Positions 8,826-15,593 of a stretch of DNA of 64,000 nt are shown piece after piece. The DNA is from SHZI01 sp031395645 (GTDB lineage: Bacteria > Pseudomonadota > Gammaproteobacteria > Steroidobacterales > GCA-2729495), in NCBI GenBank assembly GCA_031395645.1, contig JANNJM010000088.1, forward strand, positions 1 through 64,000, written 5' to 3'. How positions within the stretch are numbered: position 1 is the stretch's first letter; every line of letters starts with the position of its first letter. Made by a program: the position numbers and the translations under genes. Under the pieces are notes generated by a model that did no database searches, was not told the DNA's origin, and was given only the letters and a program-made list of their open reading frames with translations.

Positions 8826-10835
8826 TCAGGCACCGAACTGGGGATGCCCGGTCACAGCCTGACGCCACGTTTCATCGCTATCGGCAGCGCCCATTGGCGC
8901 CTGTGCGTCACTGCGTTGCCACTTGCTAAGCCATTCGGCGCCGAGCAGTTCGCGGCCATGAGGCAGCGCTGACGCCAATGGCGACAAGGCAATGGTGGTT
9001 TCCCGTTTGGGGCCCGCGGCGCAACCCCTGGCCACGAAAAACCCGGCCGCCAGTAGTGCAGCGCGCACGCTGGTTGAGTAGGTGTAGGTAAATACTTCGG
9101 TGGCTTTGTGCTGACACACCTGCGCGAGTTCCCGAAAGGCGTGCAGTGTCCACAACGCGCCGTCTGTCTTGTAGGAAAATGGATCGAAGAACACGATGTC
9201 GGGCACCGGCGCATCGTGCTTGCGTTGCATGAAGTCTCCCGGCAGGAGCAGCCATTCGGCGCTGCCGTTTGCACTGAGCCATCGCTGGCTGGTCAGCAAC
9301 TCGTGAGGCGCGGCATGCCGCAGGTGCTTGAACCACCGGGTATGCCGCAGCGCCAGTTGCAGCGAATCCAGATCATTCTCGAAGCTCACCAATTGAAGGC
9401 CACGCTGCAGCCGTTCCGCAGGTATGGACTCCAAGGCGTGAATCGTTGCCATGGCGTTGGCGGCAGCGCCTAGGCCAACATCCCAGATCACGAGCGGCGC
9501 CACATCGGCGATCTGCAAGCGCTCCATGAGTCGCGATTGCTCCACGTAGAGTGAGCGCGCCTCCTCCGCCGGATCATTGACAGAGTGCATCACTTCGCCT
9601 GAAACGGTATCTCGAATGCGCCCAATGTCGTCGCGCACCACTATTTCATAGCGCCCCTTTTTAAGACTTTCTGCCTTGCGGGTCGCTTGAGTGCGAAGGC
9701 GGGTCTTTGGGCCATAACTGTCGCGCGCATCGAGCAGGTCGCGCTGCGCGCCATAAAAAGCCAGCCAGGTTCCCGCCAGGATGTGCTGGCGCATGGTGCG
9801 CATCAGTTGCATGTAGAAGTGCAGGTTGTGCAAGCCGACGAGCTGGGTGGCCTGCGAGTCGTGCGTTGCGCGCAGGTGACACAGATAAGCAATGGAGTAG
9901 GTCTTGCAGGTGTGGCAGCTGCAGCTGGGGTCCAGTGCCTCTTCCTTGCCGAGATACGCCGCGCGACGCAGATCGCGTCGACCCTGGCTCGTAAACGCCA
10001 CGCCCTGCGCGGCCAGCGCAGTGGGCAGTATGCAGTCGAACATGTCCACGCCACGGTGTACGGCTTCAAGCAGATCACGCGTAGTGCCGACGCCCATCAG
10101 ATAGCGGGGCTGATCCACCGGCAGACAGTCAGTCACGGTGGCCGTGCAGTCTTCGCGTTCGGCCACACTCTCACCCACGGCCAGGCCACCAATGGCAAAG
10201 CCATCGAATGGAAGTTGGGTAATGGCGCGGGCGCTTTCGATGCGCAGATCGGTATAGCAAGCGCCCTGCACGATGCCGAACAGAGCCTGCGGTGAATCAC
10301 CGCGCGCCTCCAGGCTGCGTTGTGCCCAGCGGTGCGTCAGTTCCATGGCGTGGCGTGCGGTCGCGCGATCCACGGTGGATGGCACGCACTGATCCAGCAC
10401 CATCATGATGTCCGAGCCGATCGACTTCTGCATGGCGATGCTGCGCTCGGGGCTCAGGCAGATCGTGCTGTTGTCAACATAACTTTTGAACTCCGCGCCG
10501 TCCTCGCCCATGTTGCGGCTGTTCGGCAGCGAGAAGATCTGAAAGCCGCCCGAGTCGGTGAGCACGGAGCGCGGCCAGTTCATGAAAGCATGAATGCCGC
10601 CGAGCCTTTCAAACAACTCCGGACCGGGGCGTAGCAACAGATGATAGGTATTGGCGAGCAGCACCTGGGCGCCACTCTCGAGAATGTCTTCGCGACGCTG
10701 GCCACGCACCGAGGCGTGCGTACCTACCGGCATGAAGGTGGGCGTAAGCACCTCGTTATGCCGGGTGCGAAACCGGGCCGCACGGGCGCGGGATCCCGCA
10801 ACAGTCGCTTCGAGTTGAAAATTCAGGCGGGTCAC
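8826..10835 (-). CDS. tgt: tRNA-guanine transglycosylase fused to an MnmC-like methyltransferase domain
   Basis: The N-terminal 375 residues form a bacterial queuine tRNA-ribosyltransferase: D94 in TDSGGFQ, nucleophile D267 in FDCILPT, and the zinc site C305, C307, C310 and H336 (GLHNL). It exchanges guanine 34 for preQ1 in GUN-anticodon tRNAs. From about residue 395 to the end a second domain resembles the SAM-dependent part of MnmC: a WDVGLGAAANAM SAM loop (451-462), FFDPFSYKTDGALWT (D551), and a GPKRET motif near the C-terminus. Stand-alone Tgt is about 375 residues, so this 669-residue protein is a fusion. Both domains act on wobble position 34 chemistry. The methyltransferase substrate is inferred, not shown. 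Confidence 0.88.
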   Translation of the reverse strand: MTRLNFQLEATVAGSRARAARFRTRHNEVLTPTFMPVGTHASVRGQRREDILESGAQVLLANTYHLLLRPGPELFERLGGIHAFMNWPRSVLTDSGGFQIFSLPNSRNMGEDGAEFKSYVDNSTICLSPERSIAMQKSIGSDIMMVLDQCVPSTVDRATARHAMELTHRWAQRSLEARGDSPQALFGIVQGACYTDLRIESARAITQLPFDGFAIGGLAVGESVAEREDCTATVTDCLPVDQPRYLMGVGTTRDLLEAVHRGVDMFDCILPTALAAQGVAFTSQGRRDLRRAAYLGKEEALDPSCSCHTCKTYSIAYLCHLRATHDSQATQLVGLHNLHFYMQLMRTMRQHILAGTWLAFYGAQRDLLDARDSYGPKTRLRTQATRKAESLKKGRYEIVVRDDIGRIRDTVSGEVMHSVNDPAEEARSLYVEQSRLMERLQIADVAPLVIWDVGLGAAANAMATIHALESIPAERLQRGLQLVSFENDLDSLQLALRHTRWFKHLRHAAPHELLTSQRWLSANGSAEWLLLPGDFMQRKHDAPVPDIVFFDPFSYKTDGALWTLHAFRELAQVCQHKATEVFTYTYSTSVRAALLAAGFFVARGCAAGPKRETTIALSPLASALPHGRELLGAEWLSKWQRSDAQAPMGAADSDETWRQAVTGHPQFGA

Positions 10836-10847
10836 GTGCGCTGCATC

Positions 10848-11075
10848 CTAGCTGATCAGCACCAGTTTCGGCTCAATCTCTGCGATCGAGCGAAACTCAC
10901 GATCCTCATGCAGCAGCGGTTGACCGGCTTCGATCGCGCAGCAGGCGATCAGGCAATCGTTGCCGCTCCGGAGTGTAAAGCCAGCCCAGCGGCATCGTGC
11001 GTACAGGAGGGCGGCGTTGCGCGCCAGCTGCCTGGGGTCGGCGCGCAGGCCGCCGGCGCACGGATTTGCCGGCAC
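10848..11075 (-). pseudogene. C-terminal remnant of a VapC-type PIN toxin
   Basis: This frame holds the second half of a VapC: LARNAALLYARCRWAGFTLRSGNDCLIACCAIEAG and then PLLHEDREFRSIA, which are the conserved DCLIA and LLHxDxDF blocks. The first catalytic aspartate block (VDSSVWI-like) is absent. The fragment sits out of frame with the end of vapB, so a deletion joined the two genes. No active ribonuclease is expected. Confidence 0.75.
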
Positions 11076-11304
11076 GATACGCGGTGGCCACTTCAGCTAC
11101 CTGCGCCGCCAGCTCGGCCCCCGCCTTCGGATCGTAATCGGCATCTATCGTGCCGATTCCACCCAACTTCAGAAGTGCGTCGTAGTCCGGCTTGCTGACG
11201 TATTCGCGCAAGGCGATGTCGATCGTCTCGCGCATGGTGGTCGAGCCTGCTTTCTTCATGGCGCGGGCAATCAGTTTGGGGTCAAGAACGATATTGGTGC
11301 GCAT
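10906..11304 (-). CDS. VapB-type antitoxin with aberrant tail
   Basis: The first 60 residues are a clear VapB: MRTNIVLDPKLIARAMKKAG, then TMRETIDIALREYV, and LGGIGTIDADYDPKAG. A normal VapB ends near residue 70. Here the frame runs on for another 60 residues of Arg/Pro-rich sequence translated from the vapC remnant in the wrong frame, giving 132 residues. This fits a deletion that removed the vapB stop and the vapC start. The DNA-binding N-terminus is intact and a palindrome precedes the gene, so autorepression could survive. Confidence 0.7.
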   Translation of the reverse strand: MRTNIVLDPKLIARAMKKAGSTTMRETIDIALREYVSKPDYDALLKLGGIGTIDADYDPKAGAELAAQVAEVATAYRAGKSVRRRPARRPQAAGAQRRPPVRTMPLGWLYTPERQRLPDRLLRDRSRSTAAA

Positions 11305-11308
11305 ATCT

Positions 11309-11329
11309 CATACACCTGGGATGTGTATG
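11309..11329. promoter_or_regulatory. Likely VapB operator palindrome
   Basis: Perfect 7-bp arms CATACAC and GTGTATG are separated by 7 bases, 5 bp upstream of the vapB ATG. Position and symmetry fit an antitoxin autorepression site. The rest of 11330-11466 shows no gene. Confidence 0.5.
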
Positions 11330-11466
11330 AAAAAAATACCGCCAGTGGCGGCGGTTCACAAGAACTTGCGGATGATCAGGTGGAATGAACTGGGACAGGT
11401 GTATCTGCCCCTGCTCATCACCACCGCAATGCGACCCGGCGCGGTCAGGTCGGACAAGGGCGCCTG

Positions 11467-12210
11467 CTACAACGACGCCCGCGTGGAAGTGAGTGCACGG
11501 TAGCGCGGCCGCCGGATGCGCTCCGCCACGGCCGCGGCCCACAGGGCATAGGCTGGCGGTCCGGGATGAAAGCCGTCGCTGGCCATGGCCGCGGCCACAT
11601 CCTGTTCCGGGGTGGCGGCCAGACTGAGGTACTCGCAGCCGGCTTCGCTGGCCGCAATACGGACCAGCGTTTGATCCAGTTGCGTAGCAGCCGAGCCCAG
11701 ATACCAGCGTAGCGGTTCAGGCAGGGCCGGAAAGCGGTGGACAGGAGGCAATCCCGACAAGATGACCTGGCGGACGCCCGAACTTTCCCGCAACCCGGCG
11801 ATCAACTCGCGCTGGTCAGCCGCAAACCGGGTCGGCGAGCGCCGCTGAATGGCATCATTCACGCCCAGCGAAATTACGGCCACGTCCCATTCGCCTTCGA
11901 GCGGATGCTCCCGCAAGTGAGCGAGCAGGCCACGCGTGGTGTAGCCGGAACACGCGATCAGCCGCCAGGTAACCTGCCGGTCATTTTCCAGCCGGGCGAC
12001 CAGCTGGCCACTGAGCGCCTCAGCCTGGGTGACGGCGCCCACGCCAGCCGCCGCAGAGTCGCCCAGGATGAGCAGCCGAACCCGGGGACCTGCGCCGCTG
12101 GTGCCGTGGCGGGAACCGGAAGGTTCAGGCAGAACTGGAACGGTACGGCGTACGTAGAAGCCTTGGGCGGCTAGCAGGGGGGCAAGGGTGAGGGTGATCA
12201 ATGGATGCAT
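11467..12210 (-). CDS. SGNH/GDSL-type hydrolase
   Basis: The 247-residue protein has an N-terminal hydrophobic segment (MHPLITLTLAPLLAAQGFYV) and then the SGNH blocks: GDSAAAGVG with the catalytic serine, the SGYTTRGLLAHL block with the oxyanion glycine, GVNDA with the asparagine, and DGFHPGPPAYALWA with the Asp-x-x-His pair. It should hydrolyse an ester or thioester of lipid or carbohydrate type, probably at the membrane or in the periplasm. Substrate unknown. Confidence 0.88.
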   Translation of the reverse strand: MHPLITLTLAPLLAAQGFYVRRTVPVLPEPSGSRHGTSGAGPRVRLLILGDSAAAGVGAVTQAEALSGQLVARLENDRQVTWRLIACSGYTTRGLLAHLREHPLEGEWDVAVISLGVNDAIQRRSPTRFAADQRELIAGLRESSGVRQVILSGLPPVHRFPALPEPLRWYLGSAATQLDQTLVRIAASEAGCEYLSLAATPEQDVAAAMASDGFHPGPPAYALWAAAVAERIRRPRYRALTSTRASL

Positions 12211-12248
12211 GTTTGACGACGCATAGTGTGACAGGCGTCCAGGGTTGA

Positions 12249-12440
12249 CCCCAGTTCTGCCCAGACAGGCGCTCCAGTTCCGAGTACTTCACCACCACGC
12301 TCGACCAGTCCCTCGACTGGAAGCAGACAGAGGCGCTCCGTACCGAATGGGGTGGCGAGTTCTGCGATGCAGTGGGCGACCGGATCGACGTGATCTGCGA
12401 CGGGGGTATACGCCGTGGGAGCCATGTGCTCCGCCGGTGT
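12249..12440 (+). pseudogene. Remnant of an FMN-dependent alpha-hydroxy-acid dehydrogenase (LldD-like)
   Basis: In the frame starting at 12249 the peptide YFTTTLDQSLDWKQTEALRT matches the LldD segment before the substrate lysine, and it is joined directly to DAVGDRIDVICDGGIRRGS, the FMN-phosphate segment near the C-terminus. In intact enzymes about 60 or more residues, including the lysine and catalytic His-Gly-Gly motif, lie between these two blocks. Both ends of the gene are also missing. It is a deletion relic with no expected function and fills the space between the SGNH hydrolase and the next gene. Confidence 0.65.
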
Positions 12441-12486
12441 CGCACCGAGCCACTCGGCAAGGTGCGCGTAATGGGGTCGTGCGCGC

Positions 12487-12864
12487 CTAGGACGTGCTCC
12501 AGGGAAGGTCGGCATCGACACCGGTCAGCGCTTCCTGCGCGGAGCGCACCTTGCGGCGAGCCAGGAAGAGGTCCTGCCGGGCCAGCGCCGCCAGCCACGG
12601 GTCGTCCACGGCCGGATCCAGGTGCACCAGCGCCTCGCGCGCCGCCCGGAGTTCAGCGCTGGCCGCGGTCCAGGCAGCCTCCTTGACCGGATCGGGCAGC
12701 GCGTCCGCTCGAAGTTCCGGCGGCGCCTCGCGCGCCGCTGCAGCGGCCGGCAGCCGGTTCGCGCGGGGTGCGCTAGCGGACGGCCGACGGGTCGCCGGCC
12801 GATGCCAGGGCCGGGCCCAGGCGACCGCGGCGGTCCAGGGTTCCTTGCTGTGTGTCAGTTCCAT
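12487..12864 (-). CDS. Hypothetical Ala/Arg-rich protein
   Basis: A 125-residue frame starts at an ATG preceded by GCGAGG with good spacing. The product is Ala/Arg/Pro-rich, with a helical second half (PVKEAAWTAASAELRAAREAL ... QDLFLARRKVRSAQEALTG). No recognised family. It lies between two gene relics, so it may itself be a fragment or a chance frame in GC-rich DNA. Confidence 0.35.
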   Translation of the reverse strand: MELTHSKEPWTAAVAWARPWHRPATRRPSASAPRANRLPAAAAAREAPPELRADALPDPVKEAAWTAASAELRAAREALVHLDPAVDDPWLAALARQDLFLARRKVRSAQEALTGVDADLPWSTS

Positions 12865-12934
12865 CTCACACCTCGCTCAATGGGGATGCCTGGTTCTTTG
12901 CACGAGTCGTGCCAGGTGCGCGAGGCGCTGAACT

Positions 12935-13405
12935 TCAGTAAGGACGAGGCGCGGACCTCGATGCTTGCACCAACCAGGAGCAATGGCGGGCGGCGGCAGA
13001 CCCGATTTCGTGCGCGACAGGCGACCGGTGGCCGCCGTCGTCTAACGGATCCGCCTTCCTCGTGCCGGTTGCCTCGTCGTAGTCCAGGCCTGCGGCCAGG
13101 CGTTGCGCCAGGATCCCGAGGACAGTGGCCCGCGCGCCCGACTTGTCGTTGGAAGCGACCACATGCCAGGGTGCGGCGTTGGTCGACGTGCGGGCGAACA
13201 TCTCCTCGAAGTCGTTGATCTCCCCAAAGGCACGCTTCCATTCGGCCGGCTTCGCCAATCCTTCGACCCGCTCGACCAGCACGCGACCGTACCAGGATCG
13301 ATCGAATACGGAGATCTGCGTGTGCTCGGGATCAGCATCGGAACTAACGCACCTTGTGGGTACCGATGGGAATCCCCAGAAAATCACCGGATTCGCGACC
13401 TGCAT
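12935..13405 (-). pseudogene. Remnant of polyphosphate kinase 2 (PPK2)
   Basis: The frame contains the PPK2 Walker-B-like region ISVFDRSWYGRVLVERVEG followed by WKRAFGEINDFEEMF, then jumps straight to TSTNAAPWHVVASNDKSGAR, the C-terminal PPK2 block. In intact PPK2 proteins roughly 75 residues, including the lid, lie between these two blocks. The Walker A N-terminus is also missing, and the last 45 residues look unrelated. It is a gene relic with at least two deletions. Confidence 0.75.
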
Positions 13406-13434
13406 CTACCCCGCCTCTGGGCCAGGATGCCGGC

Positions 13435-14040
13435 ATGCCGCCAGAGACCGCTTCCCGCCTGCGCCTCCAAGGCGAGATCCATCACGTCGCCCTGCGTGGT
13501 TACGCCGGTCGGCCGCTCTTCAGGACGCAGGCCGACCGCGAAGCCCTCGAGCGCATCACGGGCGAACTGCTGACGGAATTCGGCGCCCGGGCACACGCCT
13601 TCTGCTGGATGACGAACCATCTGCACCTTGTGATCGAGATACCGCCAGAGCAGATAGATGGCTTTCAGGGCGATCTGGTGGCCCGGTACTCCGTCCACCA
13701 CAACGGTTGCCTGTCACCGGACGAACCGCTCTTCGAGCCGCCCGACCGGGCCTTCCGGGTGAATGCAGACGCCTATCTCCTGCAGCTCATCCGGTATGTC
13801 CATCTGAATCCCGTGCGCGCCGGCCTCGTTAGGGAGGCGGCGCACTACCCGTGGTCCGGGCATCGCACATATCTCGGTTTCGCCGGACCGCCGTGGCTAT
13901 CCACGGACCTCGCGTTTCGCCTGCTCGGTGGGGACCTGCTGCGCGCCACGGCGGCCTATCGGGTGTTTGTCTCGCCTATCGCCACGCGTGTCGACCGGGA
14001 GACGCTTTCCAGCTCGCTATCCTATCCGGGGCGGTACTGA
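13435..14040 (+). CDS. REP-associated tyrosine transposase (RAYT, Y1_Tnp/IS200-like)
   Basis: The ATG at 13435 gives a 201-residue single-domain protein. The HUH metal motif is present as NHLHLVIE (H62, H64), and the catalytic tyrosine region as ADAYLLQLIRYVHLNPVRAGLV (Y114 or Y121). RAYTs are domesticated relatives of IS200/IS605 transposases that cut single-stranded REP palindromes. REP-like elements occur in this window at 54303 and 60682. No terminal repeats or attB-like duplication flank the gene itself, so it looks like a resident gene rather than an insertion sequence. Confidence 0.88.
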   Translation: MPPETASRLRLQGEIHHVALRGYAGRPLFRTQADREALERITGELLTEFGARAHAFCWMTNHLHLVIEIPPEQIDGFQGDLVARYSVHHNGCLSPDEPLFEPPDRAFRVNADAYLLQLIRYVHLNPVRAGLVREAAHYPWSGHRTYLGFAGPPWLSTDLAFRLLGGDLLRATAAYRVFVSPIATRVDRETLSSSLSYPGRY

Positions 14041-14066
14041 GGCCTGCTCTGCCGTAGTATTTCGCC

Positions 14067-14624
14067 ATGGTCAGCCGCCCAAGCGCATTTACCATCCGGC
14101 GCGCACTCTTGAGCGACGCGTTCACGGTGGCGGAACTCGCCCGCGATACGTTCGTGGAAACCTTCGGGCATCTGTACCGCCCCGAGGATCTGGCAGCATT
14201 CCAGGAAGAATCGCAATCGGTTGCGGCCTATTCACTGCTGCTGGCAGACCCGGGTGTCGCCCTCTGGGTCGCCGAAGACAATGATCACACGCCCGTCGGC
14301 TTTCTGACGGTCGGCAGCTGCAAACTTCCGGTGCCAAAGCGGGAAGCCATGGCCGGTGAAATCCGGCAGTTGTATCTGCGCACTGCCGTCCAGCGGGATG
14401 GCCTCGGCACTCGGCTGCTCGTCACCGGGCTCGACTGGCTCGCAGCGCGTGGCCACTCACCGCTCTACGTCGGCGTCTGGTCAGGCAATCCCGGGGCGCA
14501 GCGCCTGTACGCGCGCTATGGCTTTGAGAAGATCGGCGAGTACGAGTTTCCGGTGGGCAAGCACCTCGACCGGGAGTTCATCTTCAGGCAGGCCAAAACC
14601 CCACCACTCACAGGCCATGGCTGA
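14067..14624 (+). CDS. GNAT family N-acetyltransferase
   Basis: The 185-residue protein has the GNAT core: FTIRRALLSDAFTVAELA at the start, then LWVAEDNDHTPVGFLTVG, the acetyl-CoA loop EIRQLYLRTAVQRDGLGTRLL (with a Q-R-D-G-L-G pyrophosphate loop), and GVWSGNPGAQRLYARYGFEKIGEYEF. It transfers acetyl from acetyl-CoA to an unknown amine. The stop overlaps the start of the alpha/beta hydrolase by 8 bp, so the two are coupled. Confidence 0.9.
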   Translation: MVSRPSAFTIRRALLSDAFTVAELARDTFVETFGHLYRPEDLAAFQEESQSVAAYSLLLADPGVALWVAEDNDHTPVGFLTVGSCKLPVPKREAMAGEIRQLYLRTAVQRDGLGTRLLVTGLDWLAARGHSPLYVGVWSGNPGAQRLYARYGFEKIGEYEFPVGKHLDREFIFRQAKTPPLTGHG

Positions 14625-15501
14625 CTCACTTAAGGACTGGCACCGTCACGGAGCCTCGTTCACGTACCGGGGGCACAAGATTTTCGTCCGCTCTGCAGGC
14701 GACAAGGCAGCGCCAGTGCTGTTGCTGATCCATGGCTTTCCCACCGCCTCGTGGGACTTCGCACCACTCTGGACAAGCCTCGCGACCCGCTGGCGGGTGC
14801 TGACTCTCGACATGCTCGGGTTCGGGTTTTCGGCGAAGCCAAAGAACTACGCCTATTCCATCGCAGATCAGGCGGACCTGATGGAAGCCTTCCTGCGTGC
14901 CGAGTCGGTCATCGACTTCCACGTGCTCGCCCACGACTACGGCGACACGGTGGCGCAGGAGTTGCTGGCACGCGAATCTGTGCAGCCAAGACTGCGCAGC
15001 GCCTGCCTGCTGAATGGCGGAATCTTTCCGGAGGCGCACCACCCGCTGTTGATCCAGCGGCTACTGTCATCCCCAGTGGGGCCGCTCGTCGCCCGGCTGT
15101 CGACCCGCGCTAGCTTTGCCCTCAGCATGCGACGAATATTTGCGCAGGAGCGGCCGCCAACTCAGGACGAGCTGGACGGCTTCTGGACGCTCGTCACCCG
15201 CGACAACGGCCGTGCGGTGCTGGCCGATGTGAGCCGCTACCGACTCGAGCGGTTGCGAATGCGCCCGCGGTGGATCGGCGCCCTGCAGGCCACCGCCGTG
15301 CCACTCCGGCTGATCGTCGGCACGGCAGATCCCATTGCGGGGTTGCCCATGGCGGAGCGGTATCGGCAACTGGTACCACGACCCGATGTCATCGAAATGG
15401 CCGGCGTCGGCCACTATCCGCAGGTGGAAGCGCCGGAACGGGTACTAAAGGCCTACGCGGAGTTTCGTGGGATGTTGACGCCGGGCCCAGGTTTTACATA
15501 A
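14617..15501 (+). CDS. Alpha/beta hydrolase (MEST/haloalkane-dehalogenase-like)
   Basis: The ATG at 14617 overlaps the GNAT stop (ATGGCTGA) and gives 294 residues. The fold is clear: LLIHGFPTASWDF oxyanion strand, nucleophile elbow AHDYGDTVAQEL with D107 in place of serine, acid in GTADPIAG, and the histidine in GVGHYPQVEAPERV. An aspartate nucleophile is typical of epoxide hydrolases and dehalogenases; HDYGD resembles the MEST subgroup. The last 23 codons lie in a 69-bp sequence that recurs at 18811. The present C-terminus (GMLTPGPGFT) is probably not the ancestral one; the second copy would give RGTLTAG and a stop. Confidence 0.87.
   Translation: MADSLKDWHRHGASFTYRGHKIFVRSAGDKAAPVLLLIHGFPTASWDFAPLWTSLATRWRVLTLDMLGFGFSAKPKNYAYSIADQADLMEAFLRAESVIDFHVLAHDYGDTVAQELLARESVQPRLRSACLLNGGIFPEAHHPLLIQRLLSSPVGPLVARLSTRASFALSMRRIFAQERPPTQDELDGFWTLVTRDNGRAVLADVSRYRLERLRMRPRWIGALQATAVPLRLIVGTADPIAGLPMAERYRQLVPRPDVIEMAGVGHYPQVEAPERVLKAYAEFRGMLTPGPGFT
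15417..15485. repeat. Direct repeat, copy 1 (hydrolase 3' end)
   Basis: These 69 bases recur at 18811-18879 in the same orientation with 4 substitutions. This copy encodes the C-terminal PQVEAPERVLKAYAEFRGM of the hydrolase. The spacing of the two copies is 3394 bp and encloses one gene. Confidence 0.9.
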
Positions 15502-15593
15502 CGACTACCACTGCGCCGGGTGCCGGCGTAGGATCGGGTTTCGGCCGTCCTACTCTCCTCGCGCAATAACTCGAATCCGAAGGAGGGCGCGAA

